The notes under the pieces are model-generated. The model saw only the letters and a list, made by a program, of their open reading frames with translations. It ran no database searches and had not been told where the DNA came from. From Rurimicrobium sp040387755 (GTDB lineage Bacteria; Bacteroidota; Bacteroidia; Chitinophagales; Chitinophagaceae), in NCBI GenBank assembly GCA_040387755.1, contig JAZKDB010000002.1, positions 930,001 through 994,000 on the forward strand: a stretch of DNA of 64,000 nucleotides, in the 5' to 3' direction. Every line of letters starts with the position of its first letter. Position 1 is the first letter of the stretch. Shown here piece after piece: positions 51,820 to 60,902 of this stretch. Both the position numbers and the translations under genes were made by a program.

Positions 51820-52653
51820 ATGAAACTGACTTTAGGATTCAGTCCTTGCCCAAACGATACCTTTATTTTTGATGCCATGGTCAATGGCCTGATAGATACA
51901 AAAGGACTAAGCTTTGACTTTGTGATGGAAGATGTAGAGACACTGAATCAAATGGCTTATGAAGAGAAACTGGATATCACCAAACTCAGCTACGGAACTT
52001 ATCTCAATCTCACTAAAGAATATGCACTGTTACATTCAGGCAGCGCTTTGGGCAAAGGTGTCGGACCATTACTGGTGAGCAAAAAACCAATACCCTTTAA
52101 CGAAATAGCACAGCACAGCATTGCCATTCCGGGTATCAAAACCACGGCCAATTTATTGCTATCAATGGCTGCCCCTGCTGCCAAAAACAAAACGGAAATG
52201 GTGTTCAGCGATATTGAAGATGCATTAATAAACGAGCGCTTTGATATTGGCCTTATTATCCACGAAAGCAGGTTTACCTACGCTCAAAAAGGGCTGCACA
52301 AGATAATGGACTTGGGAGACTGGTGGGAAAACACGATGAATGCAGCCATACCGTTAGGAGGAATTGTGATGAAACGAAAGTTGGAGAAAAGCATTATTGC
52401 ACAGGTAGATGCTCTTATTAAAGAGAGTATTTTGTATTCGTGGAAAAACTACCCTTCTCTTTCGCCATTTGTACAAAACAATGCACAGGAAATGGACGAA
52501 GCAGTGATGCGACAACACATTCAACTCTATGTCAACGAATTCACTACGGACCTGGGAGCATTGGGTATACATTCAATCAAAACATTGTTTAATCAGGCAA
52601 AATCTGCAGGATTAATCAGTGAAACCGAAATGCCGGAGGAAATTTTCTATTAA
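51820..52653 (+). CDS. mqnD: 1,4-dihydroxy-6-naphthoate synthase
   Basis: MqnD converts cyclic dehypoxanthinyl futalosine to 1,4-dihydroxy-6-naphthoate. The 277-residue protein starts MKLTLGFSPCPNDTFIFDAM, a hallmark N-terminus, and has KLSYGTYLNL, GKGVGPLLVS, IPGIKTTANLLLSMA and GLIIHESRFTYAQKGL. The start at 51820 lies just after mqnB; the 25-residue upstream extension overlapping mqnB is not family-like. Confidence 0.94.
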   Translation: MKLTLGFSPCPNDTFIFDAMVNGLIDTKGLSFDFVMEDVETLNQMAYEEKLDITKLSYGTYLNLTKEYALLHSGSALGKGVGPLLVSKKPIPFNEIAQHSIAIPGIKTTANLLLSMAAPAAKNKTEMVFSDIEDALINERFDIGLIIHESRFTYAQKGLHKIMDLGDWWENTMNAAIPLGGIVMKRKLEKSIIAQVDALIKESILYSWKNYPSLSPFVQNNAQEMDEAVMRQHIQLYVNEFTTDLGALGIHSIKTLFNQAKSAGLISETEMPEEIFY

Positions 52654-52664
52654 ACTTATCTTTT

Positions 52665-54566
52665 TTGGACCAAGCCAAATCAATACTGAAAAAATACTGG
52701 GGTTTCGATGAATTTCGGGACTTACAGGAGGATATTATCCTTAGGGTATCTGAAGGGAAAGATTGTATAGCACTATTGCCAACAGGTGGTGGAAAATCTT
52801 TATGCTATCAGGTACCGGCGATGATGACAGAGGGTCTGACTCTCGTTGTTTCCCCCTTGGTCTCTTTGATGCAGGATCAGGTTGCGCAATTAAAAGAAAA
52901 AGAAATCAGTGCCGAATATTTACATAGTGGTTTACCTTTTTCAGAAGTTGAAAAAATACTTTTAGCCGCAGAAAAAAGAACAATAAAACTATTGTACGTT
53001 TCGCCGGAACGGTTGCAAAGCAAACAATTTAAAGATGCACTTCCCTACCTCAATCTTAGTTTGATTGCTGTAGATGAGGCTCATTGTATTTCTCAGTGGG
53101 GGCACGATTTCCGGCCGGAGTATTTGCAGATAAACGAGCTGCGCGAAGTATGGAAAGATACACCCATACTGGCTTTAACCGCCAGCGCTACAAAGGAGGT
53201 ATTATCGGATATTCAGGAACAATTGAAAATAGTATCTGCCACCGTTTTCAGAAAGAGTTTTAGACGAGACAATATTTTTTATCAGGTACAATACTCCGAA
53301 AATAAACATCAGTTTGTTGTTCAGTACTTTTTAAAAAACCGCAACTGTGGAATTATTTATTGCAGAAGCCGAAGAAAAACAGAAGAACTGGCACTGCTAT
53401 TGCAGCAAAACAATATCAGCGCAATTGCATATCATGCAGGAATGCCTAAAGAACAGAGAAGTGAAGCTCAGGAAAACTGGATGCATAATAAAGTCTCTGT
53501 TATTGTAGCCACCACAGCATTTGGTATGGGGATAGACAAGCCAGATGTTCGGAGTGTACTCCATTTTGATGCACCTGAACACTTAGAATCATATTATCAG
53601 GAAACAGGGCGGGCGGGCAGAGACGGACAAGCATCAACAGCCATTTGCTTGTTTAATTTCGGAGATATTGAACGTCTGGAAAACAGCACCCGGATTTATT
53701 ATCCACCAGAGGCTTATCTGAGAAAAATCTACCAGGCCATCTGTGATTTTCTGCAAATCGCCAGCGGTACAGAGCCCGATCAATATTTCGACTTTGACCT
53801 GAGCCGTTTTATCAGCAATTTTAAACTTGAAGCTTTACCGGCATCACATGCGTTAAGGTTATTGGCGCAGGAAGGACTATGGACTTTGAGCGAATCATTA
53901 TTTCGTCCGGCAAGTGTACAGTTTCTGGCAGAACGCCAGACAATCGATGACATAAATCAACGATATCCGACCCTGGCATTGGTGACTACAGGACTGTTGC
54001 GTTTGTTTAGTGGCATCTATCATTACCCGACTACTGTTCATTTGCTGAGTTTGGCAAGACACCTGCGTATGAAAAGAGATGATGTTGAAATTGCATTGCG
54101 GCAATTGCATCAAATGGGTGTTATTGATTACCAACAAGCCAAAGAAGGACCTCAACTTTATTTTCATCATTACAGAGTTCCCAGTCAGGAATTATTGCTG
54201 AATCATCAGAGAATAAAAAGGTTACGTGACAACCATCAGAGGAGAACAGATGTGATGATTGGCTTTCTAAATAATAAAAACCAATGCCTCAACCATATCA
54301 TGCTGCAATACTTTGACGAGGTAGTGCCGGATCGATGTAATCACTGCTCTGTATGTATGGAACAGAATGAGACAATTATCAAGCCAATTGAGCTCAAAAA
54401 ACAAATCCTGCTTGCACTGCAAACCCACGGGGCACTCTCATTAAACGAGCTGTTGAATCTGGCAGGCAGTGATACTACACAAACTACAATATTGATTCGC
54501 TCAATGATAGAAGAAAAGCAACTTTGGCTGAATGAGGAAGGGAATGTCTCAATTTACCCGACTTAA
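52665..54566 (+). CDS. recQ: RecQ-family ATP-dependent DNA helicase
   Basis: A 633-residue 3'-5' helicase acting in recombination and fork repair. Motif I LLPTGGGKSLCYQVPAM, DEAH box AVDEAHCISQWGHDFRPEYL, TASAT, TTAFGMGIDKPDVRSVLH and QETGRAGRDGQ are intact. The RecQ-Ct zinc cysteines are present (Cys in NKNQCLNH, then CNHCSVC). No HRDC domain follows the winged helix. A TTG start at 52665 gives MDQAKSILKKYWGFDEFRDL, the standard N-terminus. It lies 11 nt after mqnD. Confidence 0.95.
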   Translation: MDQAKSILKKYWGFDEFRDLQEDIILRVSEGKDCIALLPTGGGKSLCYQVPAMMTEGLTLVVSPLVSLMQDQVAQLKEKEISAEYLHSGLPFSEVEKILLAAEKRTIKLLYVSPERLQSKQFKDALPYLNLSLIAVDEAHCISQWGHDFRPEYLQINELREVWKDTPILALTASATKEVLSDIQEQLKIVSATVFRKSFRRDNIFYQVQYSENKHQFVVQYFLKNRNCGIIYCRSRRKTEELALLLQQNNISAIAYHAGMPKEQRSEAQENWMHNKVSVIVATTAFGMGIDKPDVRSVLHFDAPEHLESYYQETGRAGRDGQASTAICLFNFGDIERLENSTRIYYPPEAYLRKIYQAICDFLQIASGTEPDQYFDFDLSRFISNFKLEALPASHALRLLAQEGLWTLSESLFRPASVQFLAERQTIDDINQRYPTLALVTTGLLRLFSGIYHYPTTVHLLSLARHLRMKRDDVEIALRQLHQMGVIDYQQAKEGPQLYFHHYRVPSQELLLNHQRIKRLRDNHQRRTDVMIGFLNNKNQCLNHIMLQYFDEVVPDRCNHCSVCMEQNETIIKPIELKKQILLALQTHGALSLNELLNLAGSDTTQTTILIRSMIEEKQLWLNEEGNVSIYPT

Positions 54567-54628
54567 ATGCTGCCTATTGGTTAAAAGCTTATTTTTGCAA
54601 CACTTATCAAAAATAAAACATATCCTCA

Positions 54629-55126
54629 ATGCAAATAACAGTAAATGGCAATCCTGCCATTGAGATGAATAAATCAGATAATCAGTGGCTAATGAATGGT
54701 AGCCTTGTTAATGCTGATATTCAATGGCAAGCAAATGGCCAGGCCAGTATTTTGTTGGATAATAAAAGTTACACGGCCCAGATTGAAAAGCTGGATAAAG
54801 AAAATAAAGAGCTGATACTTAAAATTGACGGACAGCGTTATACCCTAAACATCAAGGAAGATATAGACGTGTTGCTGGACAAAATGGGCATCAACCTGAG
54901 TGCTATGCAAAAAGCTGCACCTTTAAAAGCACCAATGCCCGGTATGATTTTGAAAGTGCTGGTAGAGCCAGGACAGCAGGTAAACAAAGGTGATGCCTTA
55001 CTGATTCTGGAAGCCATGAAAATGGAAAATGTACTGAAAGCCACAGGAACAGCTACTATCAAATCTATTAAAGCAGAAGAAAAAACTGCTGTAGAAAAAG
55101 GAGCTATTTTGATAGAAATGGAATAA
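54629..55126 (+). CDS. Biotin carboxyl carrier protein
   Basis: A 165-residue protein whose C-terminal ~75 residues form a biotinyl domain: KAPMPGMILKVLVEPGQQVN, then ALLILEAMKMENVLKA with the biotinylated Lys in EAMKMEN. The N-terminal half is a less conserved beta-rich part. Such separate carriers serve acetyl-, propionyl- or methylcrotonyl-CoA carboxylases; no carboxylase subunit is adjacent, so the partner is open. TATTTTTG at 54590-54597 is a candidate -7 box. Confidence 0.88.
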   Translation: MQITVNGNPAIEMNKSDNQWLMNGSLVNADIQWQANGQASILLDNKSYTAQIEKLDKENKELILKIDGQRYTLNIKEDIDVLLDKMGINLSAMQKAAPLKAPMPGMILKVLVEPGQQVNKGDALLILEAMKMENVLKATGTATIKSIKAEEKTAVEKGAILIEME

Positions 55127-55137
55127 CAAAAACATCA

Positions 55138-56211
55138 ATGAATCTATTTAAGCAATTTCTTCTCCTAGTATTATTCACTTTCACATTTTCTGCAGGTATT
55201 TGCTTTAGGGTAAAGGCACAGGGCTTCTCGTATGTATACATACAAGGCGATAAAAAAACACCCATTTATACAAAAGTAGAAGGAGTAATGATGCCCCGAT
55301 ATGGGAAAAATTATGCTCTACTTTCACGCCTGGCACCCGGGCCTTTAAATGTGGAGGTCTTATTTCAGCAAAATGAATTTCCTGCTATTCAATTTAATAT
55401 CCTTGTACCCGAAAATGGCAAAAGGGCTTTTATATTGCAAAAAAAAGATGATGGTTTTGCACTGTATGATATTGAGCAAAATTTCTATCTGAAAGCCAAC
55501 AATGATATAGCAGATGATCATATACCAACGATCATAAACAATACAAATCTTATTGTTGAAAAAGCACATGAACCTGTGGCTGAGTTGACTACAAAAGAAA
55601 CTAATGCTGAGGTCAATATTGAAAAGGTAGAGCCTAAAGAAACTACTTTACCTGCCAAAATTGATAGCCCTCAAGTTGCTGCCAATACCACTCCGGATGT
55701 AGAAATAGTTAAAACCAATACAGAAGCAGAACCAGTAAAAACGGATTCCTCGACTGTTGTTTCAACAGATACGGTAAAGCCAAAATTTATTGAGAATATT
55801 ACTTTTGATAATAGTGCTCACATTGCTTCATCCACAGATGAAACCATTAAAACCAATGAACATTCCTCTACCGAACTTAAAACAGAAGAGGCCAACCCTG
55901 TTATTCTCAACAGCGATTGCAATGGTCAGATATCTGCGCTAAACTATACAAAACTCACGAATAGTATTACAGCAAAAAAGTCGGAGAATGAACGTTTGGG
56001 ATTGATATTAGATGCCGCAAAACAAAATTGCATGAGCAGTGGGCAAGCTCAAAAACTAATTGAAAAACTAGACTCAGATATCGCCAGATTCAGTGCACTC
56101 AAAAGTGTATATCCTAAAATTACTGATCAGGCTAATTTCGGAAGTTTAGAGTCATTATTAAGTGATGAAGAATGGAAAGCTTATTTCCAGAACCTGATTC
56201 AGGTGAAGTAG
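55138..56211 (+). CDS. DUF4476 domain-containing exported protein
   Basis: This 357-residue protein has a signal peptide ending FRVKAQ. The N-terminal beta-domain is GFSYVYIQGDKKTPIYTKVE. A long low-complexity Thr/Glu/Lys linker (about 150-265) leads to a C-terminal helical DUF4476 domain: CNGQISALNYTKLTNSI, RLGLILDAAKQNCMSSGQAQ, YPKITDQANFGSLESLLS. The architecture is typical of Bacteroidota periplasmic proteins of unknown role. It begins 11 nt after the biotin carrier gene. Confidence 0.82.
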   Translation: MNLFKQFLLLVLFTFTFSAGICFRVKAQGFSYVYIQGDKKTPIYTKVEGVMMPRYGKNYALLSRLAPGPLNVEVLFQQNEFPAIQFNILVPENGKRAFILQKKDDGFALYDIEQNFYLKANNDIADDHIPTIINNTNLIVEKAHEPVAELTTKETNAEVNIEKVEPKETTLPAKIDSPQVAANTTPDVEIVKTNTEAEPVKTDSSTVVSTDTVKPKFIENITFDNSAHIASSTDETIKTNEHSSTELKTEEANPVILNSDCNGQISALNYTKLTNSITAKKSENERLGLILDAAKQNCMSSGQAQKLIEKLDSDIARFSALKSVYPKITDQANFGSLESLLSDEEWKAYFQNLIQVK

Positions 56212-56244
56212 CAAAAAAGCTTAGAGCAAATTTTCGAGGTAAAA

Positions 56245-56297
56245 TCAGAATAAGAATTGTCACTACCTATATCAGTTAGCGACAATCCTTATTCTGA
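56245..56297. terminator. Long inverted repeat between convergent genes
   Basis: TCAGAATAAGAATTGTC pairs with GACAATCCTTATTCTGA (16 Watson-Crick and one wobble pair on one strand) over an 19-nt loop. It has the position of a bidirectional terminator but no T run. Confidence 0.55.
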
Positions 56298-56313
56298 AAT
56301 TATACTGTAGCTA

Positions 56314-57006
56314 TTAGCTAATCGACAACCATAATCCGGCAAAAGTATAGAACGCCCCCATCGGATCTCCTGTATTAACCGGAGCCCAAGCATTATTCAC
56401 TGTTCCATCAGCAGGATCATAAAAATGTCCATCACTACCCTGAGCCACCCAATGCAATCCACCACCTGCTACCTGAACACAAACAACATTTGTTTGCAAA
56501 GCAAGAGGAGCGGCATATGCCCCTGCAGCAATATTTACATTAGCAGCACCTACTACACCGGTGCATCTTGCTGTTTCTCCGGGGTATAATCCATGCAAGA
56601 CGGCATATCCTGCAGCTTGGGCATTTATGTGCGGTGCAGGTCTGCCTAAATCCATTGCCACCTGCGCCATTGCGGCAGGAGAATTATATACGTTTCCTGC
56701 AGCCAATAATTCCGGAATTACAGCCGCTGGTGGATGAGGTATGGCATTGTTCAATATACCTGTAATCGTGTAAGCAGAGGCACTCAACTGATGATAGTTA
56801 TCAGCCAAAGCAGTTACAGATTGATTGTTGACAGCCTGAGGACCAGCGTTGGCATAAGCAAGGTTTGCAACTCTTGGAAATATTCCAAAAGCTCCTGCAG
56901 CGCCGATGATGGCATAAGCTCCACATGCGTTAGCATTATTCTGGGTCATTGCAGCCTGATTTACACCAGGTATACCGGCAAGTGTTATTAAATTAATATT
57001 GGGCAT
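56314..57006 (-). CDS. Papain-like cysteine peptidase-fold protein (candidate)
   Basis: I do not recognise a named family for this 230-residue protein. It contains Gln22-x5-Cys28 (TQNNANACGAYAIIG), the same spacing as the oxyanion Gln and nucleophile Cys of papain-like peptidases. His185 (GGLHWVAQGSDG) and Asp197 (HFYDPADG) sit where the catalytic His and Asp/Asn would be. There is no signal peptide. It is the last gene of a three-gene unit with two beta-rich proteins and could process or modify one of them; that is inference. Confidence 0.55.
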   Translation of the reverse strand: MPNINLITLAGIPGVNQAAMTQNNANACGAYAIIGAAGAFGIFPRVANLAYANAGPQAVNNQSVTALADNYHQLSASAYTITGILNNAIPHPPAAVIPELLAAGNVYNSPAAMAQVAMDLGRPAPHINAQAAGYAVLHGLYPGETARCTGVVGAANVNIAAGAYAAPLALQTNVVCVQVAGGGLHWVAQGSDGHFYDPADGTVNNAWAPVNTGDPMGAFYTFAGLWLSIS

Positions 57007-57075
57007 AAAAAAAAATTTAAAGGATTAAATTGCCTACTCTATTCAGTTTTGGGCTTCCCTGTTTTATAATTTGTA

Positions 57076-57732
57076 TTAGAGCTTAAATGCATTGATTGTA
57101 GCGTCAAAGCTTACTGTTGGGTTTTCTGTCAAGTCGATTTCTAAATAATCACCTACGGTTAGAGCACCTGACACCCCATTTTCAAATTGAGTTGAACCAA
57201 TAGGGGTTAGCATTTGCGTAGCAATTATCATCCCGGCCTCAATACCCGAGGCCACAAAAATCCAAATCTTTGTTGTGGCCTGAAAATATGTAGTTTGATT
57301 ATATGGTGTTGAATAAACACTCAAAGGGCAGTTTTGAGCTTCATCGCTATTTATGGTAATTAATTGTCCCAATCCACAGGTCAAATTATCTATATCAGCC
57401 CCTTTATTGCTTAGACCGTAAACTTCGTTTGAATATGCTGCACCTCCCTGAATAATACTAATTCCATTAAAAATATAGATATTTCCTTTACTTGCATTTT
57501 CTGTCATCCCCATTAAGATGACCTCGTTAAACTGAATGTTTTGAGAGGAAGCATACTCAATCCAAGTGTTGTTAAACACAACCGTATTACTATTTCCAAA
57601 AGGAGAGAAAGAAACACAAGCAACAGAATAATTGTAGTCTATATCCTGAGGAGAAACCAGAACTATCGTCTCATTATTATCCAATAGAAATTGCCTACCC
57701 TGCGAGTCGATATTAATAGTTAGAGTGTACAT
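57076..57732 (-). CDS. Unrecognised beta-rich protein
   Basis: This 218-residue protein has no signal peptide and is predicted all-beta. It starts MYTLTINIDSQGRQFLLDNN and has FNNTWIEYASSQNIQFNEVI. Its C-terminal third (KIWIFVASGIEAGMIIAT, then YLEIDLTENPTVSFDATINA) resembles in pattern the C-terminal part of the neighbouring 254-residue protein. No function can be assigned. It is the middle gene of the three-gene unit (gaps 46 and 69 nt). Confidence 0.62.
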   Translation of the reverse strand: MYTLTINIDSQGRQFLLDNNETIVLVSPQDIDYNYSVACVSFSPFGNSNTVVFNNTWIEYASSQNIQFNEVILMGMTENASKGNIYIFNGISIIQGGAAYSNEVYGLSNKGADIDNLTCGLGQLITINSDEAQNCPLSVYSTPYNQTTYFQATTKIWIFVASGIEAGMIIATQMLTPIGSTQFENGVSGALTVGDYLEIDLTENPTVSFDATINAFKL

Positions 57733-57778
57733 AATATAGAAATAAAGCTACCCTTTTATGAAGGGTAGCTTTACAGAT

Positions 57779-58543
57779 TTAAGATGGTGTGTTTAATAAT
57801 TGCGATAGGTTAGCGCCCGAAGTGGTTTCTGTAACAGGAAGACCTCCCGGAGCATTTGTAATGCCTAATGTACCAGCAATAAATGCAAGTTCATAAGAAA
57901 TACAAGAGCTGTTAAATTCAAAAGTACAACCCGGAGCTGTTGCATTTCCAACAACAGATCCTGAAACCTGACCAGTATTTGCTACAAAAAGGCAAACGTC
58001 TTCAATTGGCTCCATACTTACTGAACCCTGAGGAGTACAAGTAAAAGCACAAAATGGAGCGTATGCACCATTCACCAAAGCGGCTAAGCCAATTGTAACA
58101 TTACTTGTGCTGGCAGGACGATTATTGAATACAGTTATTGTACCAGCTGGAGCACTTCCTGTTACGGTAAATGAGCCATCCTGCTCAAAAGTTACTGCTG
58201 TCCCTAATGCCAAAGGAATGGACAAAGACTCCATCTTAATTGTTGTATTGGCAGCAATTGTGGCTTCGTTAAACACATAAACTTCATACATTGGTTCATA
58301 ATCTATTTCTACTTTACCAAACATTTCAGCACATGGTTCTGCAAACCATGTAGGTAATCCTGCAGTAACTTGGTTAGGTCCAACAGCACCTTTATAACCT
58401 AATAAGCTGTAGCCTCCTGCCTGTAGTTGCGACAAAATAGCTTCTTGATTGGCATTTGTGAAATCAAATCCCATTGAAAAAATTGTACCTGTTGTATTTA
58501 AGTTGCTAAATAAAGAGGTTTTTCTAACTGATTTTCTTGACAT
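57779..58543 (-). CDS. Unrecognised beta-rich protein, first gene of three-gene unit
   Basis: A 254-residue protein without signal peptide, starting with a basic, Ser-rich tail (MSRKSVRKTSLFSNLNTTG). Features: QLQAGGYSLLGYKGAVGPNQ, GLPTWFAEP, YEPMYEVYVFNEATI and a C-terminal VCLFVANTGQVSGSVVGNAT segment, reminiscent of the KIWIFVASGIEAGMIIAT part of the next gene. Four cysteines occur in the second half. The GY-x-L-x-GYKG...GxPTWF pattern looks like a conserved family, but I cannot name it. Confidence 0.62.
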   Translation of the reverse strand: MSRKSVRKTSLFSNLNTTGTIFSMGFDFTNANQEAILSQLQAGGYSLLGYKGAVGPNQVTAGLPTWFAEPCAEMFGKVEIDYEPMYEVYVFNEATIAANTTIKMESLSIPLALGTAVTFEQDGSFTVTGSAPAGTITVFNNRPASTSNVTIGLAALVNGAYAPFCAFTCTPQGSVSMEPIEDVCLFVANTGQVSGSVVGNATAPGCTFEFNSSCISYELAFIAGTLGITNAPGGLPVTETTSGANLSQLLNTPS

Positions 58544-58927
58544 AATATGTAATTTTATTCCTACTCATTAGGCTTTTCGGATTCCGCCTCCACTTTAAGC
58601 TCCTGTGTGGGCAGGCTTCGTTTTTTTAGTGGTTATCAAACTCCACCCGTTTGCAAACTTTAGCCTCAGAAAGAACCTCGAGCATCTTGTTTTAATGACT
58701 CTGTTTTCATCCCTTCGACAACACAAAGATGATGTATGAAATGAGCCTTGATTACCGTACAAGAACCCAAAATCCATAGTTTTATCACCTCGCATACACC
58801 GGGCTAAAACACCTATTGCTGCATTACTCAAAAAAACAAGCGTGAAAACACCCTGGAGGCAAAGTTTTAATACGGAACAGATGAAGGGTATATAACGGTA
58901 CTTTCGCCAAAACAAAAAAACATGCTT
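58544..58927. other. Divergent intergenic region
   Basis: These 384 nt hold the 5' regions of two divergent units. A CATCTTTG near 58715 (minus) and TACTTTCG near 58902 (plus) each differ from TAnnTTTG by one base. A 106-codon minus-strand frame across it has no gene-like features. Confidence 0.4.
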
Positions 58928-59458
58928 ATGAAAAAGACTTTAATGATACTGGCAATTGCTACAGTATTTATCTCTTGTACACAAAATGAGAATAGCAGTA
59001 ATAATGCTGTTGCAGGTAAAGACAGCACGGTAAACCCTCCTCCCTCTACCAGTCTGGATTCAACCTTGATACCACTAGCCAGTGCCGACACATTAATTTA
59101 CAATTACAATGAGTATCTTGAGAACATAGTGCATGATACGCTATCCTACTCTTCATTTATGCTCAATGCAAAGGCATTAAGAGAATATTTAAATAGCAAT
59201 CCCGAAATTGCCACCTTGAATATATATTTGGGAAAGAATGACAGAGGGAGAATGACAGAGACTTCTATGAATCTGGTATATATAGGAGCTATAGATTCTT
59301 CAGGTGCAGACGGTGTTACTTACAATGTTGAAAAACCATATTACAAATCAGGGGATATGTCGACGCCATATTTTCTTAATCATTCATTCCCTTGTCCTAC
59401 TTGTGTTGACAGAATAGAAGCCTATAAACCACCAACAACTATTACTAGCAATGAATAG
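58928..59458 (+). CDS. Lipoprotein of unknown function
   Basis: A 176-residue protein with a lipobox ending VFISC, a Ser/Asn/Pro linker, then an alpha/beta body: LNAKALREYLNSNPEIATLN, IYLGKNDRGRMTETSMNLVY and a conserved-looking SFPCPTCVDR near the end. No family is recognised. It lies 6 nt before a membrane protein and appears to head the signalling operon. An ATG two codons earlier (58922) is an equally possible start. Confidence 0.75.
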   Translation: MKKTLMILAIATVFISCTQNENSSNNAVAGKDSTVNPPPSTSLDSTLIPLASADTLIYNYNEYLENIVHDTLSYSSFMLNAKALREYLNSNPEIATLNIYLGKNDRGRMTETSMNLVYIGAIDSSGADGVTYNVEKPYYKSGDMSTPYFLNHSFPCPTCVDRIEAYKPPTTITSNE

Positions 59459-59464
59459 AAACTA

Positions 59465-60130
59465 ATGCAGGAATCAATTTTTATAGTCTATTATGTGTTT
59501 TTAATGTTCGGGATTATCGTTGGTATTTTCCGTTTCAAAATTTTTGACAGCGCAATGCGCATTGTTCTGCTATGGCTTTTCATCATTGCCATAGCAGAGC
59601 TTATTACTTATACCCTTTTAAAGACAGAACAACATGCCCAAAAATACCTTGTGTTTCATTCCTCTTCTATAGTAGAGCTAATATTGGTCAGTAGCTATTT
59701 TATAAAATTATTTTGCCCAAAAAAATATTTCGCAATAGCGATGATTAGCAATGCTGTTCTTTGGCCGACCCTTGGGATACTGAATATAATTTATCTCCAG
59801 CCTCTATCTCAAATAAATACCAATATGCTGATGCTGGAAAGCTTATGCATCATTACTATGTCATTATATTTTATTTATCGGGTGCTGAAAAATGACTCTG
59901 TGATTAACATATTCGTAAATCCGCATTTCTGGATTTCGGTATTATGGCTGATATTATGGAGTACTACATTTTTCTTTTGGGCATTTATACGTATTCTATA
60001 TAGATCACAATGGGAGCATATTGATACGATAATGAATCTTCAGGCATTTATTAATCTCATTGTATATGCAGGCATTGCATGTACATTACTGTTTTACTCC
60101 AAAAAAAACTATTCCTTTGACCACACCTGA
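59465..60130 (+). CDS. Seven-helix membrane protein of a sensor operon
   Basis: This 221-residue protein consists of about seven hydrophobic segments with short loops, from FIVYYVFLMFGIIVGIF to FINLIVYAGIACTLLFYSKK. No enzyme motif is visible. Proteins of this kind commonly precede NarL-type kinase and regulator genes in Bacteroidota. Its 3' end overlaps the kinase frame, which supports translational coupling and a joint role in sensing. Confidence 0.72.
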   Translation: MQESIFIVYYVFLMFGIIVGIFRFKIFDSAMRIVLLWLFIIAIAELITYTLLKTEQHAQKYLVFHSSSIVELILVSSYFIKLFCPKKYFAIAMISNAVLWPTLGILNIIYLQPLSQINTNMLMLESLCIITMSLYFIYRVLKNDSVINIFVNPHFWISVLWLILWSTTFFFWAFIRILYRSQWEHIDTIMNLQAFINLIVYAGIACTLLFYSKKNYSFDHT

Positions 60131-60902
60131 GATAGCTATCATATTTATTATGGGCTCCCTTACCTTGATTGTATTCGTTTTTTTTCTGGTACTTATTATT
60201 ATTGAGTACAGGAAAAAACAAATACGCCATATCACCGAAAAACTCAATCTGAAACACCAATACCAAAGTCAGGTTTTACAAACTCAGCTCGAAGTGCAAG
60301 AACAATCCTTTAATTATGTATCTGAAGAAATTCATGACAATATTGCCCAAACGCTAAGTCTTGTAAAAATGAAACTCTATCAAATTGGGAAACGCGCTGT
60401 AGACCCCGACACAAAGGCAGGTATTGAAAGTACAAAAGAGTTGCTCAGCAACTCACTCAACGACCTCCGAAATTTAAGTCATGTTCTTAATGGAGGCCTG
60501 GTATCAAAATTAACCTTGCAGGAGAGTATAGAAAAGGAATTGAATTATGTGAGGGATGCCAATAATATGGAGACTCAATTAATTCTTTCAGGCAGTACCT
60601 TTGAGCCCAACTCTGATAAAAGATTACTCATATTTCGTATTGTTCAAGAGTCAATCATTAACGCTATTAAACATGGAGAAGCAACTAAAGTAAGTGTTCA
60701 ATTGTCACACAGATCTGGTACACTTATTGTTCAAATCATAGATAATGGTAAGGGCTTTGATACTAATACCATTGAAAACAGTAATGGATTGGGTTTACAT
60801 AATATCCATATAAGGGCTAAATTGTTAGGTGAAATAGATATTCAATCCGAAAAAGATAAAGGCACAAGTATTACTTTAACTATAGAAACGAATGAACTAT
60901 AA
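60117..60902 (+). CDS. NarX/DesK-type sensor histidine kinase
   Basis: A 261-residue kinase with one N-terminal membrane helix (IAIIFIMGSLTLIVFVFFLV). It has a HisKA_3 domain with the phospho-accepting His in EEIHDNIAQTLSLVKMKL, and an HATPase with FRIVQESIINAIKHG and IIDNGKGFDTNTI...GLGLHNI. TTG 60117 gives MTTPEIAIIFIMG; ATG 60150 is the alternative. The preceding membrane protein probably supplies sensing. It overlaps the regulator gene by 11 nt. Confidence 0.9.
   Translation: MTTPEIAIIFIMGSLTLIVFVFFLVLIIIEYRKKQIRHITEKLNLKHQYQSQVLQTQLEVQEQSFNYVSEEIHDNIAQTLSLVKMKLYQIGKRAVDPDTKAGIESTKELLSNSLNDLRNLSHVLNGGLVSKLTLQESIEKELNYVRDANNMETQLILSGSTFEPNSDKRLLIFRIVQESIINAIKHGEATKVSVQLSHRSGTLIVQIIDNGKGFDTNTIENSNGLGLHNIHIRAKLLGEIDIQSEKDKGTSITLTIETNEL

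Noticed and set aside
58595..58915. 106-codon minus-strand frame in the divergent spacer
   Set aside because: No domain, signal peptide or composition typical of genes here; it occupies the probable promoter region.
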